Shown: positions 18,367 through 27,885, numbered from the stretch's first letter. The stretch is DNA of 64,000 bases from Mycobacterium saskatchewanense (GCF_010729105.1 NZ_AP022573.1:4464001-4528000), one strand, 5' to 3'. The notes: generated by a model not told the origin, from the letters alone. A program made the numbers and translations.

Positions 18367-18486
18367 GCGGTTACTGGTCGCCGAGATTGCCGTGGCGGTC
18401 GCGATCACCCGGCGGAACGCGACCCCCACCGCAATTTCGGAGGTGGGAGCCCCGAAGCGTCCCAGGCGTTCGCCCCGGGTGGGCGG

Positions 18487-19359
18487 TCAGCCCGCCAGCG
18501 CCAACGCCGCCGACACCGCGATCGCCCACACCACCATTGCCAGCCCGGTGTCGCGCAGCACCGGGATCAGCTCGGGTCCGCCGCGACCCGACCGCACCGG
18601 CCGCGCGGCCCGCAGCGCCAGCGGCGTGGCCAGCAGACCCACCGCGCACCACGGCGTCGCCGCCATCAGCACCAGCGTCATCACTCCCGCGGTCAGCAGC
18701 AGGGCCTGGTAGAGGACGCGCGTGCGGGCATCGCCGAGACGCACGGCGAGGGTGACCTTGTTCGAGCGGGAGTCGGTGGGGATGTCGCGCAGGTTGTTGG
18801 CGACCAGCACCGACGACGACAGCGCCCCGGTCGCCACGGCCAGCACCAGCCCGACCCAGTCCACCCGCAGCGCCTGGGTGTACTCGGTGCCGAGCACGGC
18901 GACCAGCCCGAAGAACACGAACACCGCGACCTCGCCGAAGCCGGCATAGCCGTAGGGCCTCGACCCGCCGGTGTACAGCCAGGCGCCGGCGATGCACGCG
19001 GCCCCCACCGCGATCAGCCACGGCGCGCTGAGCACGGCGAGCGCGAGACCCGCGACGGCGGCGAACGTCAGGCTCGCGATCGCCGCGCCGAGCACCGACC
19101 GCGGGGCGGCCAGCCGCGACCCCACCAGCCGCACCGGTCCGGCCCGGTCGTCGTCCGTGCCGCGGATGCCGTCGGAGTAGTCGTTGGCGTAGTTGACCCC
19201 CACCACCAGCGCGAGCGCCACGGCCAGCGCCAGCAGCGCCTTCCACCACACCGCGGCGTGCAGCCACGCCGCGGCGCCGGTGCCCGCGACGACCGGCGCC
19301 ACCGCGTTGGGCAGCGTCCGCGGCCGCGCCCCAGACACCCACTGCCCGAAACTCGCCAC
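18487..19359 (-). CDS. menA: 1,4-dihydroxy-2-naphthoate octaprenyltransferase
   Basis: A 290-residue UbiA-family membrane enzyme that attaches the polyprenyl chain to 1,4-dihydroxy-2-naphthoate, making demethylmenaquinone. The two Asp-rich motifs are [16 protein letters not shown] and [14 protein letters not shown], which bind Mg-diphosphate. The GTG at 19359 gives [20 protein letters not shown], the conserved mycobacterial N-terminus; upstream codons to 19425 look non-coding. The prenyl donor may come from the synthase at 47597-48613. The gene is divergent from mtnP with 73 bp between starts. Confidence 0.95.
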   Translation of the reverse strand: MASFGQWVSGARPRTLPNAVAPVVAGTGAAAWLHAAVWWKALLALAVALALVVGVNYANDYSDGIRGTDDDRAGPVRLVGSRLAAPRSVLGAAIASLTFAAVAGLALAVLSAPWLIAVGAACIAGAWLYTGGSRPYGYAGFGEVAVFVFFGLVAVLGTEYTQALRVDWVGLVLAVATGALSSSVLVANNLRDIPTDSRSNKVTLAVRLGDARTRVLYQALLLTAGVMTLVLMAATPWCAVGLLATPLALRAARPVRSGRGGPELIPVLRDTGLAMVVWAIAVSAALALAG

Positions 19360-19432
19360 GCAACGATCCTGCCAGGGGGCCCGCGGGCCCCGCACCGGCG
19401 GGCGCGCCGCCGCCATGCGCGACAATGGACGG

Positions 19433-20218
19433 ATGCTCGGAGTGATCGGCGGCAGCGGCTTCTACGCGTTCTTCGAATCGGGTGGGGGCAAGGCCCGCGC
19501 CGTCACCGTGGACACGCCCTATGGCGAACCCAGCGCCCCGGTGACGGTGGGCACCGTCGGCGACCACGAGGTCGCGTTCTTGCCCCGGCACGGAGCCACC
19601 CATCAGTTCTCGGCGCACACCGTGCCGTACCGGGCCAACATGTGGGCGCTGCGCAAGCTCGGGGTGCGGCGCGTCTTCGGCCCGTGCGCCGTCGGCAGCC
19701 TCAACCCCGACACCGGCCCCGGCGCCGTGGTGGTGCCCGACCAGCTGGTCGACCGCACCAACGGTCGCGCCGACACCTACTTCGACTCCGGCGCGGTCCA
19801 CGTCGACTTCGCCGACCCGTACTGCCCCACCCTGCGGTCCGCGGCCGCCGGCCTGCCCGGCGTGGTCGACGGCGGCACCATGGTGGTGATCCAGGGCCCG
19901 CGGTTTTCCACCCGCGCGGAGAGCCGGTGGTTCGCCTCCGCCGGGTTCAGCCTGGTCAACATGACCGGCTACCCGGAGGCGGTGCTCGCCCGCGAGCTGG
20001 AAATGTGTTACGCGGCAATCTGTCTGGTGACCGACCTGGATGCCGGCGTGTCGGCCGGCGAAGGCGTCAAGGCCGTCGACGTGTTCGCGGAGTTCGAGAA
20101 GAACATCGGTCCGTTCAAGGAGCTGGTCCGCCAGGCGATCGGCCGGGTCGACGCCGAACGCACCTGTGCCCACTGCCTGGCGCACACCGGTGTCACCCTG
20201 CCCATCGAGCTGCCGTGA
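19433..20218 (+). CDS. mtnP: 5'-methylthioadenosine phosphorylase family protein
   Basis: A 261-residue purine nucleoside phosphorylase-type enzyme that splits methylthioadenosine into adenine and methylthioribose-1-phosphate. Motifs: [11 protein letters not shown] (phosphate loop), [25 protein letters not shown], and [17 protein letters not shown]. The start at 19433 begins exactly at the conserved core; an ATG at 19415 would add MRDNGR, a stretch also found in the annotated M. tuberculosis protein Rv0535 (recall), so it may be real. GACAAT at 19420-19425 could be a -10 for a leaderless message beginning at 19433. It overlaps galE3 by 4 bp (GTGA). Confidence 0.9.
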   Translation: MLGVIGGSGFYAFFESGGGKARAVTVDTPYGEPSAPVTVGTVGDHEVAFLPRHGATHQFSAHTVPYRANMWALRKLGVRRVFGPCAVGSLNPDTGPGAVVVPDQLVDRTNGRADTYFDSGAVHVDFADPYCPTLRSAAAGLPGVVDGGTMVVIQGPRFSTRAESRWFASAGFSLVNMTGYPEAVLARELEMCYAAICLVTDLDAGVSAGEGVKAVDVFAEFEKNIGPFKELVRQAIGRVDAERTCAHCLAHTGVTLPIELP

Positions 20219-21243
20219 GGGTGTTGCTGACCGGCGCCGCCGGTTTCATCGGGTCGCGGGTGGACGCCGCGCTGCGGGCCGCGGGCCACGACGTCGTCGG
20301 CGTCGACGCGCTGCTGCCGGCCGCGCACGGCCCGGACGCGGTCCTGCCGCCGGGATGTCACCGGGTCGACGTCCGCGACGGTGAGGCGCTGGCCCCGCTT
20401 CTGGACGGCGTGGACCTGGTGTGCCACCAGGCGGCGATGGTCGGCGCCGGCGTGGACGCCGCCGACGCGCCCGCCTACGGCGGCCACAACGACTTCGCTA
20501 CGACGGTGCTGCTGGCGCAGATGTACGCCGCCGGGGTGCGCCGCCTGGTGCTGGCGTCGTCGATGGTGGTCTACGGGCAGGGCCGTTACCGCTGCGAGCG
20601 GCATGGGGACGTCGATCCGTTGCCGCGCCGGCGCGCCGACCTCGACGCCGGCGTCTTCGAGCACCGCTGCCCGCTGGGCGGGGAGGAACTGCGGTGGAGC
20701 CTCGTCGAGGAGGACGCCCCCCTGCGGCCGCGCAGCCTGTATGCCGCCAGCAAGACCGCGCAGGAGCACTACGCGCTGGCCTGGTCGGAGGCGACGGGCG
20801 GCTCGGTGGTCGCGCTGCGTTACCACAACGTCTACGGGCCGGGGATGCCGCGTGACACCCCCTATTCCGGGGTCGCGGCGATCTTCCGGTCGGCGCTGGA
20901 AAAGGGTGAACCGCCGCGGGTTTTCGAGGACGGCGGCCAGATGCGTGACTTCGTGCATGTCGACGACGTGGCCGCGGCCAACCTCGCGGCCACCTCCGAG
21001 GACTCCGGGTTCACCGCCGTCAACGTGTGTTCGGGCCGGCCCGTCTCGATCCAGCAGGTCGCCGCCGCGTTGTGCGACGCGCGCGGGGGGGCGCTCTCGC
21101 CGGTGACCACCGGCCAGTTCCGCAGCGGCGACGTGCGCCACATCGTGGCCGACCCCGCCCGCGCGGCCGCGGCCCTGGGCTTCCGCGCGGCGATCGATCC
21201 GCTGGCGGGCCTGCGGGACTTCGCCTTTGCGCCGCTGCGCTGA
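20215..21243 (+). CDS. galE3: NAD-dependent epimerase/dehydratase (UDP-glucose 4-epimerase-like)
   Basis: A 342-residue extended short-chain dehydrogenase. The nucleotide loop is LLTGAAGFIGSR, the catalytic pair is in LYAASKTAQEHYAL (Tyr and Lys), and RYHNVYGPGMPRDTPYSGVA is the sugar-nucleotide region. The start GTG overlaps the mtnP stop, pointing to co-transcription. Named galE3 from the M. tuberculosis homologue Rv0536 (recall); true sugar specificity is untested and dehydratase activity is possible. The gene converges on the membrane-protein gene that ends at 21262. Confidence 0.87.
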   Translation: MRVLLTGAAGFIGSRVDAALRAAGHDVVGVDALLPAAHGPDAVLPPGCHRVDVRDGEALAPLLDGVDLVCHQAAMVGAGVDAADAPAYGGHNDFATTVLLAQMYAAGVRRLVLASSMVVYGQGRYRCERHGDVDPLPRRRADLDAGVFEHRCPLGGEELRWSLVEEDAPLRPRSLYAASKTAQEHYALAWSEATGGSVVALRYHNVYGPGMPRDTPYSGVAAIFRSALEKGEPPRVFEDGGQMRDFVHVDDVAAANLAATSEDSGFTAVNVCSGRPVSIQQVAAALCDARGGALSPVTTGQFRSGDVRHIVADPARAAAALGFRAAIDPLAGLRDFAFAPLR

Positions 21244-21261
21244 CGCCTCGGCGCTGACGTC

Positions 21262-22932
21262 TCAGCCGTGCGGCGGCCGGTAGATCCTCGGTTGCTGGAC
21301 CGGTATCTCGCCGGTGGCCGAATCGTCGCCCCGGAAGATGCGGGGCGCGCCGGCCAGCTGCGGGATCTCGGTGGTGGGCGAGTCCGGCTGGGCGCCGGCC
21401 GGGATGCGCGTCGTCGGCGCGGCGGACGGCTTTGCCGAGCGGCCGACCTGGACGCGTGCCCGGGGCGCCGGCGGCCTGGCCCCCGCCGCTGCGGCCCGGG
21501 CGCGGGCGGCGCGCCGGCGCTGCCGCTGGCGCAGCGCGCTGAGGCGCCCGGTGACGATCGCCGCCGCGAGGATGCTCAGGCCGAGGCCGCACAGCGCCAC
21601 GTCAAAGACGCTCGTGATCTGCTGGGCCAAGTTGTTGCCGTAGACGGGGTGCAGCTCGGGCGAATTCGGTGAGTCGGCGAAGCGGGGCGCAAGCGCGACG
21701 CCCACGACGACCCGGGCGACGCTGAGCGTGGCGACGAGCCCGCACAGCGCCGTGACGAGTCGTGGGCGGAGCCCGTCGTGCACCAGGTTGGTGCGCAGCC
21801 AGATCGCGAGGACCGCGGTGATGAGATCGAACGCGGCCAGCACCACGCTGTCGTAACGCGAGTACGGGTAGTTCAGGCTCACCGCGACGCCCAGGTCGGT
21901 GATGCGCATCGCCATCGACCCCAGGCCCCAGAGCGCGATGAGCGCAAGGCCGGTCCGTGCCGCCCCCCGCCACGCGTCCTCGTCGGTCGCCGACGGGTTG
22001 CGGTACCCCGACAGCGCCCGGGGCGCGAAGATCGCGGCCGCGGCCGCCCAGGCCAAGAATCCCTCGAAGCCGACGCCCGCCGTCGACGTGTTCTGCGCGA
22101 TGCCGTGGAAGGCGTCGATGTCGCGGCCGACGGGCAGGACCCACACGATCAGCCCCGCCAGCATGGTCGACGCGCCCAGCGCGACGGTCGCGAGCCGGGC
22201 GGCCTTGGTGCTGCGCAGCAACCACCGGGACGCGGCGAGGACGGCGATCAGGGCCACGACCCCGTACACCACCGCCGTGACGATGACCGCGATGTTCTGC
22301 TTGCCGAAGTCGATGGTGCCGCCCGTGCTGTGCAGCGCGTACCGCACCCGCCAGTAGAGGTTGAAGCAGAAGCTCAGCACCGCGCCCGCCATGGACGCGT
22401 AGCCGATGATCCGGGCGGACCGGATGGTGTCGTGCTCCGTGCCGGGCCCCGTGATCGGCGCGCCCGCGGCCGACAGGCATCCGGCGATCCCCAGCCAGGC
22501 GCCCGGCCCGACGCCGCCCGGCACGTTCACGGTGCCGGCAAACCTGATGGTCTCGTAGACGTCGAAAGCGACGAAGGCCAGCACCAACCCGATGTAGGGG
22601 GCGTTGAGCGCCAGGCGAAGCCGCCACCACCCGCCCGCCAAGGACCGCCACTTCCCGGCCACCCCGACCGAGGCAACGGACAGCGCCGTCACCACCAACA
22701 GCACCACGAAGAGGGTGGTGTTGCTGCCCGGGACTCCTACGCCGAAGTACAGATTCCACGGCAGGAACGCGGCGACGACCACCAGTGCGACGGCGGTGAG
22801 GTCGGCGATCAGATTCCACCGCCGGGTGGGCTCCGCGCCCAGCGAGCGGATGCGGACCGTGCCGGGCTCCGGGGTTTGCTGCGCCCGCCCACCGATGGGG
22901 CCGGTGGGGGCGTCGTCGCTGCTCTGACTCAC
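21262..22932 (-). CDS. Large integral membrane protein of unknown function
   Basis: A 556-residue protein with a GTG start and GGGGGAAC just upstream. About ten to twelve helices cover residues 35-445, followed by a cytosolic tail of about 110 residues that is Arg/Ala-rich (RQRQRRRAARARAAAAG) and then Pro/Thr-rich (TTRIPAG, TTEIPQLAG). Corresponds to Rv0537c (recall), also of unknown function. No catalytic or transport motif recognised. It is divergent from the repeat-rich protein gene across a 285-bp gap. Confidence 0.78.
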   Translation of the reverse strand: MSQSSDDAPTGPIGGRAQQTPEPGTVRIRSLGAEPTRRWNLIADLTAVALVVVAAFLPWNLYFGVGVPGSNTTLFVVLLVVTALSVASVGVAGKWRSLAGGWWRLRLALNAPYIGLVLAFVAFDVYETIRFAGTVNVPGGVGPGAWLGIAGCLSAAGAPITGPGTEHDTIRSARIIGYASMAGAVLSFCFNLYWRVRYALHSTGGTIDFGKQNIAVIVTAVVYGVVALIAVLAASRWLLRSTKAARLATVALGASTMLAGLIVWVLPVGRDIDAFHGIAQNTSTAGVGFEGFLAWAAAAAIFAPRALSGYRNPSATDEDAWRGAARTGLALIALWGLGSMAMRITDLGVAVSLNYPYSRYDSVVLAAFDLITAVLAIWLRTNLVHDGLRPRLVTALCGLVATLSVARVVVGVALAPRFADSPNSPELHPVYGNNLAQQITSVFDVALCGLGLSILAAAIVTGRLSALRQRQRRRAARARAAAAGARPPAPRARVQVGRSAKPSAAPTTRIPAGAQPDSPTTEIPQLAGAPRIFRGDDSATGEIPVQQPRIYRPPHG

Positions 22933-23217
22933 GGTTCCCCCGGGGTATCGAGGACGGTTACTGGCGGGGCCACGCGGGCCGCGCGCCGGGGGCGGAACCC
23001 CCTGCCGCGCCGACTGCGTTGCTTACTTGAAAACATAATCTCCATTCGGGCGATGCGGCAGCGGCCGAGACGTGCGGTCCGGGGTTGGGATACCCGGTTA
23101 CGCTGCGGTCGTAGGCGAAACGTTGTCGCCCGAATGACTGAAACTGCCGACGGTATCGAAGTCTAATGATGCCGGGACATTGCTGGTGGTGGGGTGGCCA
23201 GCCGAAGGAGAGCCGGG
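22933..23217. other. 285-bp divergent intergenic region
   Basis: It separates the large membrane-protein gene from the repeat-rich anchored-protein gene. It is mostly GC-rich with an AT-richer patch, ACTTGAAAACATAATC, near 23025-23040 that may hold a promoter. The ribosome site AAGGAG at 23205-23210 belongs to the downstream gene. No operator or RNA structure was recognised. Confidence 0.4.
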
Positions 23218-25065
23218 ATGGACGTCGTTTTGGGGGTCGCGGTCGCTGGCCCGGTTGCCCGCTTGGCGCTGGTCGGGGCCGGGGCGCGGGGCGCGGACGT
23301 GATCGACCAGTCCGTCGTCAACCTGGACGACCATCCGATCGAGAAGCTGACCGAGACCGTGGTCGGGACGAACCAGCTGCTGGCCGGCGAACAGCATCGC
23401 CTGGTGGCCACCCGGCTGTGCTGGCCCGACGATCCGAAGGCCGATCAGCTGCGCCGCGCGCTGGAGGATTCCGGCGTGCAGAACGTCGCGGTGCTGTCGC
23501 AGTCCCAGGCGGTGACGGCGTTGATGCGCGCGGCGGGCCGGGCGGGCGGCGTGCTGGTCGTCGACGACAACACCGCGACGCTGTCCGTGGTGGGTCCGGC
23601 CACCGAGGCGGACGCGCCGCCGACCGTGCTCGCGCGCGAGCCACTCGCGGGTGGTGACGCGACGGCCGCGCTCGACACGATGATGGCCCGGCTCGGTGAC
23701 CACCCGGACGCCCCGGGTGACGTCTACGTGCTGGGCGGCTCGGCGGAGGTCGGCGCGGTCGCCGACCAGCTCCGCGACGCGTCGACCATGCGGGTGGAAA
23801 TCCCCGACGACCCCACCTTTGCGCTCGCCCGCGGCGCGGCGCTGGCCGCCGCCCCCGCCGGGGGGGCCGGTCTCGACGGCGGGGCGACCGCGATGGCCCC
23901 GGCGGTGGGCCTGGATGGCGGGGCGACCGCGATGGCCCCGGCGGTGGGCCTGGATGGCGACGAGACGGCGTTCGCGCCGGCGGCCGCGCCGGCCGGCGAG
24001 GAGCAGCAACTGGCCTACTCGATGGCCGGCGAGGGCGAGCCGCTCGCGATGGACGAGTACGGCCCCGACGATTTCGACGCCCTCGACGAGGCCGAGGGCG
24101 AGCGGGCGCGGCTCAGCCGCCGCTCGCTGCTGATCGGCAACGCCGTCATCGCGTTTGCGGTGATCGGGCTGGCGTCGCTGGCCGCCGCGGTGGCCATCGC
24201 CGTCCGGCCGACCGCGTCGCAGCAGCCCGTGGAGGGTCACCAGAACGCCGCACCCGGCAAGTTCATGCCGTTGCTGCCGACGCAGCAGCAGGCGCCGGTG
24301 CCGCCGCCCCCGATCGACGCGCCCAACGCCGGGTTCCAGGGCGGCAGCATCCCCGCTCCGGCCGCCCCCATCCAGCCGGCCCCGCCGCCCGTCGTGAACG
24401 GGACCCCGGAGGCGCCGGTTGGCCCGGTGACGCCGGGAACCCCGGGCTTCGTGCCCAACCCGAACGGCCCGATCCCCGTCCCGATCATCGTGCCCTTCCC
24501 GGGCTGGCGGCCGCCGTATCCGTACCCGAACCCCTATCCGAATCCGTACCCGAACCCCTACCCGAATCCGTACCCGCCGCCGTATCCGCCAACGACGACG
24601 GTGTCGCCGCCGACCACGACGGTGTCGACCCCGACCACGACGGTCTCGCCCCCGACGACCACGTACACGCCGCCGACGACCACTTACACTCCGCCGACGA
24701 CGACGTATTCGCCGCCGACGACGACGGAGACCCCGCACACCACGACGGAAGCGCCGACGACGACCTATTCGCCGCCGACGACCACGTATTCGCCGCCCAC
24801 GACGACGTATTCGCCGCCGCCCACGCAGACGCAGACGCAGGCCCCGGAAACGCAAACGCAGACGCAGGCCCCGGAAACGCAGACGCAGACGCAGGCGCCG
24901 CAAACGCAGACGCAGGCCCCGCAAACGCACACCCAGGCCCCGCAAACGCAGACCCAGGCTCCGCAGACGCACACTCAGCAACCGGTGGTGCCGCAGCAGC
25001 CCCACACCGGTGGCGGTGGCACCGGCGGTGGTGGCGGCGGCGGTCACCACGGGTTCGGATTCTGA
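23218..25065 (+). CDS. Anchored repeat-rich protein with N-terminal actin/Hsp70-like (DUF7159-type) domain
   Basis: A 615-residue protein. The start at 23218 is set by AAGGAG at 23205-23210 with 7-nt spacing; an ATG at 23194 is upstream of that site. Residues 1-215 form a mycobacterial domain with HALL-like features (VVDDNTATLSVVG, VYVLGGSAEVGAVADQL), resembling DUF7159. A perfect 13-residue tandem repeat follows, then an acidic stretch, one helix (residues about 304-328), and an outer region of PYPN repeats, TTT blocks and TQTQAPE repeats ending in a Gly/His tail. The layout suggests an inside sensor domain with a wall-spanning Pro/Thr-rich stalk (inference). Corresponds to Rv0538 (recall). 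Confidence 0.8.
   Translation: MDVVLGVAVAGPVARLALVGAGARGADVIDQSVVNLDDHPIEKLTETVVGTNQLLAGEQHRLVATRLCWPDDPKADQLRRALEDSGVQNVAVLSQSQAVTALMRAAGRAGGVLVVDDNTATLSVVGPATEADAPPTVLAREPLAGGDATAALDTMMARLGDHPDAPGDVYVLGGSAEVGAVADQLRDASTMRVEIPDDPTFALARGAALAAAPAGGAGLDGGATAMAPAVGLDGGATAMAPAVGLDGDETAFAPAAAPAGEEQQLAYSMAGEGEPLAMDEYGPDDFDALDEAEGERARLSRRSLLIGNAVIAFAVIGLASLAAAVAIAVRPTASQQPVEGHQNAAPGKFMPLLPTQQQAPVPPPPIDAPNAGFQGGSIPAPAAPIQPAPPPVVNGTPEAPVGPVTPGTPGFVPNPNGPIPVPIIVPFPGWRPPYPYPNPYPNPYPNPYPNPYPPPYPPTTTVSPPTTTVSTPTTTVSPPTTTYTPPTTTYTPPTTTYSPPTTTETPHTTTEAPTTTYSPPTTTYSPPTTTYSPPPTQTQTQAPETQTQTQAPETQTQTQAPQTQTQAPQTHTQAPQTQTQAPQTHTQQPVVPQQPHTGGGGTGGGGGGGHHGFGF
23878..23955 (+). repeat. Perfect tandem duplication, 2 x 39 bp, in frame
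   Basis: Units 23878-23916 and 23917-23955 are identical and encode GGATAMAPAVGLD twice. A degenerate third unit follows (GDETAFAPAAAP). An identical in-frame duplication suggests recent slippage and possible length variation between strains. Confidence 0.85.
24513..24999 (+). repeat. Low-complexity coding repeats (PYPN, TTT-PP, TQTQAP)
   Basis: Three blocks in one frame. First come 12-bp-like PYPN units from about 24513. Next are Pro-Pro-Thr-Thr-Thr units with V/Y variants to about 24820. Last are 24- to 27-bp TQTQAPE/TQTQAPQ units to about 24999. They encode the outer stalk of the anchored protein. Frame is kept throughout. Confidence 0.85.
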
Positions 25066-25083
25066 GCGGACCGCCGACGCTCG

Positions 25084-25743
25084 ATGCCCCTCCCCGACGT
25101 TCCCGTCACGGTAGTGCTGCCCTGCCTGAATGAGGAGGAGTCGCTGCCGGCGGTGCTGGCGGCCCTTCCGGCCGGCTACCGGGCGCTGGTGGTCGACAAC
25201 AACAGCACCGACGACACCGCCGGCGTCGCGAGGCGGCACGGCGCCCAGGTGGTCGTCGAGCCGCGGGCAGGGTACGGCTCGGCGGTGCACGCCGGCGTCG
25301 TCGCCGCGCCGACCCCGATCGTGGCCGTGATCGACGCCGACGGCTCGATGGACCCCGGTGACCTGCCAAGGCTGGTGGCCGCCCTCGACGGCGCCGACCT
25401 CGTCGTCGGCCGCCGCCGCCCGGTCCGCGGGCTGCACTGGCCCTGGGTCGCGCGGGTGGGCACCGCGGTGATGAGCTGGCGCCTGCGCACCTGCCACGGC
25501 CTGCCGGTGCACGACATCGCGCCGATGCGGGTGGCACGCCGCGACGCCCTGGTGAGCCTCGGGGTGGAGGACCGGCGTTCGGGTTACCCGCTGGAACTCT
25601 TGGTGCGCGCCGCCGCCGCTGGCTGGCGGGTGGTCGAGCTCGACGTCCGATACGGGGCCCGCACGGGTGGCAGGTCGAAGGTGAGCGGCTCGCTGCGGGG
25701 CAGCATCACGGCGATCCTCGATTTCTGGAAGGTGATCTCGTGA
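25084..25743 (+). CDS. Family 2 glycosyltransferase
   Basis: A 219-residue GT-A glycosyltransferase with VTVVLPCLNEEESLPAVL at the start, the nucleotide-binding VVDNNSTDDTAGVARR, and the metal-binding VIDADGSMDPGDL. No membrane helix is present, so a dolichyl- or polyprenyl-phosphate sugar synthase lacking an anchor, or another cytosolic transferase, is possible. Corresponds to Rv0539 (recall). It shares a 4-bp GTGA overlap with the next gene, so the two proteins are made together and may act in one pathway. Confidence 0.86.
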   Translation: MPLPDVPVTVVLPCLNEEESLPAVLAALPAGYRALVVDNNSTDDTAGVARRHGAQVVVEPRAGYGSAVHAGVVAAPTPIVAVIDADGSMDPGDLPRLVAALDGADLVVGRRRPVRGLHWPWVARVGTAVMSWRLRTCHGLPVHDIAPMRVARRDALVSLGVEDRRSGYPLELLVRAAAAGWRVVELDVRYGARTGGRSKVSGSLRGSITAILDFWKVIS

Positions 25744-26411
25744 GCCTGCTGCCCGTCACCGTGCTGGTCGTTGCCAAGGCGCCGGAGCCCGGCCGGGCCA
25801 AGACGCGGCTCGCCGCGACGGTCGGTGACCGGCTTGCCGCCGAGATCGCGGCCGCCGCTCTCCTCGACACGCTCGACGCGGTGGCTGCCGCGCCCGTGGC
25901 CGCGCGGGTGGTGGCGATGACGGGTGACCTGGACGCCGCAGCGGGCGGCGCCGAGATTCGGCAACGCCTGGAGTCCTTCGCCGTGATTCCGCAGCGCGGT
26001 GACGAGTTCGCCGACCGGCTCGCCAACGCCCACGCCGACGCCGGCTCGGGCGGCGGCGGACACCCGGTGCTGCAGATCGGCATGGACACCCCCCAGGTCA
26101 CCGCCGACCTGCTGGCCGACTGCGCGCGTGAGCTGCTCGAGACGCAGTCGGTGCTCGGACTGGCGCACGACGGCGGGTGGTGGGTGCTCGGGGTGTCGGC
26201 ACCCGCGACCGCCGAATGTTTGCGCCGCGTGCCGATGTCGCGGTCCGACACCGGTGAGCTGACGCTGAAAGCGTTGCGGGACCACGGGGTCGACGTGGCC
26301 CAGGTCGAGCGGCTGTTCGACGTCGACGTGGCCGGCGACGTCGCGGCGGTGCGCGACGCTTGCGGGCCGGGCAGTCGCTTCGCTCGCGTCACCCGGGCGG
26401 CCGGGCTCTAG
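25740..26411 (+). CDS. DUF2064 / TIGR04282-type glycosyltransferase-like protein
   Basis: A 223-residue protein with the family opening VLVVAKAPEPGRAKTRLAA, then QIGMDTPQVTADLLADCA and LAHDGGWWVLGV. The fold is nucleotide-diphospho-sugar transferase-like. The start GTG overlaps the stop of the GT2 gene. DUF2064 genes paired with a GT2 gene are common in actinobacteria, but the product is not known. Corresponds to Rv0540 (recall). A strong hairpin follows the stop codon. Confidence 0.83.
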   Translation: MSLLPVTVLVVAKAPEPGRAKTRLAATVGDRLAAEIAAAALLDTLDAVAAAPVAARVVAMTGDLDAAAGGAEIRQRLESFAVIPQRGDEFADRLANAHADAGSGGGGHPVLQIGMDTPQVTADLLADCARELLETQSVLGLAHDGGWWVLGVSAPATAECLRRVPMSRSDTGELTLKALRDHGVDVAQVERLFDVDVAGDVAAVRDACGPGSRFARVTRAAGL

Positions 26412-26420
26412 GCGGGCGCA

Positions 26421-26486
26421 CTCGCCGAACGTGCACTGAGGGCGAGAAAATCGCCGGATTTGCGCCCTGTGTGCACGGTCGGCGGG
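26421..26486. terminator. Long imperfect hairpin between convergent genes
   Basis: The left arm starts CTCGCCGAACGTGCACTGAG and the right arm ends TGTGCACGGTCGGCGGG. The arms pair over about 28 nt with a few mismatches around a short loop near 26453-26456, and carry an AAAATC/GATTT core at the loop. It sits in the 98-bp gap between two convergent genes and probably terminates both. Confidence 0.6.
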
Positions 26487-26509
26487 GCCGGTCGGTCGAC
26501 CCGGCGGCC

Positions 26510-27874
26510 CTACCAGTTGGTCACCATGACGGTGTTCACCAGCAGGGCCCCGCCGGCGTTGACGGCCAGCCACATCCGGTGGGACCCCGCCGGCAGCAGG
26601 GCCGGCGCCGCCGTGAGCCAGACGGTGAACGGCAGCCAGATCCGCTCCACCTCGGCCTTGCTCAGCATGCTCAGGTCGGCGCAGGCGATTGCGGCCAGCA
26701 TCGCCAGCAGCACCAGGTGGACACCGGAGCGCCGGCGGATCGCGCCCGGGTCGACGACGCGGCTGAGCCCGGCGACGCTGCCAAGTCCGATGGCGCACAC
26801 CACGCAGGCCAGGTTCGCCCAGACCCAATACGGAAACGGCCGGTACTTCGCGATGCCCTGCCAATACCGTTGCTGCACCAGGCGGTAACCGTCGAACCAG
26901 TAGAAGCCGGCGACGGCGAACGACACCGCCACCGCGAGCGCTGCGAGCGCGGCCGGGCCGAGCGCGCGCAGCGCCGCCCGCCAGTCGCGCGCAGACACCA
27001 GCACGGCCGCCGCCGGGAGCCCCAGCAGGATCAGCCCGTAGCTGAGGAACACCGCCCAGCCCAGCAACAGCCCGGCGCCGGCCGCGAGCAGCGCGGGGAA
27101 GCGGACCGCGCGGTGCACCGCGACGGCCAGCAACGCCAGCCCCCACGCCGCGACCCCGGCGAAGTACCCGTCGGCGGACACCGCCACCCAGATCGCCGTC
27201 GGCGCCACCGCCACGAACGGCGCGGCCAGGCGCGCCGTCCGCTCGTCGGCCAGCGCCCGGACGGCGACCACCACGGCGGCCGCCGCGCTGGACCCGACGA
27301 GCAGGCACAGGAGGCCGGCCCACGCCCCGCCGTGCAGCCCGAGGCGGTCGAGCCAGACGAACGTCAGGACCGCGCCCGGCGGATGGCCCGAGACGTGGGT
27401 GGTCCAGGAATTCGGCTGGTAGTCGAGGATCCGGCTGGAAAAGGCGCGGATCACGGCCGGGATGTCGGTGATGCCCGCCACCTGCGACAGGTATTCGTCC
27501 CGGGTGGTCAACCGCCCGGCGAAACCGCGCTGCCAGCCGTCGATCATCGCCAGCGCGAAGGCCCACGCGCACGCGGTGGCCCAGGTACCCAGGGTCAGCA
27601 CCCGCCACGAAAGCCGCTGCGCGACAACCGGTCCCCATATCACCGCGGCCACGGCGATGAGGATCGCCGGGCCGGTGCCCCAGCTGGCGTGGATCTCCCA
27701 CGCCCCGAAGATCGGGGGGGAACCGGCGTGCGTGGCGAGCCGGTCGGGCGGGATGTCCAGCCGCTGCCTGACGCCCCAGTTCAGGTGCGGCAGGACGAAC
27801 GCGGCCGCCACCAGGACGGCGGCGCCCGCGACGGCCAGTCCCTCCCGCAATCGTTCCCGCCGCGCGATGCCCAC
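26510..27874 (-). CDS. Polytopic membrane protein, possible GT-C-like transferase
   Basis: A 454-residue protein with about ten to twelve helices. The GTG at 27874 gives GIARRERLREGLAVAGAA just before the first helix and lies 11 bp after the menE stop; the frame upstream of this point is a shadow of menE. A hydrophilic first loop (HAGSPPIFGAWEIHASWG) and the segment QPNSWTTHVSGHPPGAVL resemble the external loops of GT-C glycosyltransferases, but no DD or DE catalytic pair is certain. Corresponds to Rv0541c (recall), a conserved integral membrane protein of unknown role. Confidence 0.76.
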   Translation of the reverse strand: MGIARRERLREGLAVAGAAVLVAAAFVLPHLNWGVRQRLDIPPDRLATHAGSPPIFGAWEIHASWGTGPAILIAVAAVIWGPVVAQRLSWRVLTLGTWATACAWAFALAMIDGWQRGFAGRLTTRDEYLSQVAGITDIPAVIRAFSSRILDYQPNSWTTHVSGHPPGAVLTFVWLDRLGLHGGAWAGLLCLLVGSSAAAAVVVAVRALADERTARLAAPFVAVAPTAIWVAVSADGYFAGVAAWGLALLAVAVHRAVRFPALLAAGAGLLLGWAVFLSYGLILLGLPAAAVLVSARDWRAALRALGPAALAALAVAVSFAVAGFYWFDGYRLVQQRYWQGIAKYRPFPYWVWANLACVVCAIGLGSVAGLSRVVDPGAIRRRSGVHLVLLAMLAAIACADLSMLSKAEVERIWLPFTVWLTAAPALLPAGSHRMWLAVNAGGALLVNTVMVTNW

Positions 27875-27885
27875 GAGCGACCAGC

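Noticed and set aside
24513..24999. Regular repeats as a possible CRISPR array
   Set aside because: The units are short, adjacent, in frame and have no unique spacers; they encode a protein stalk.
23098..25512. Minus-strand open frame of 804 codons with long Arg-Gly-Leu repeats
   Set aside because: It is the antisense shadow of the repeat-rich protein gene; the repeats come from the PYPN and TTT codons on the other strand.
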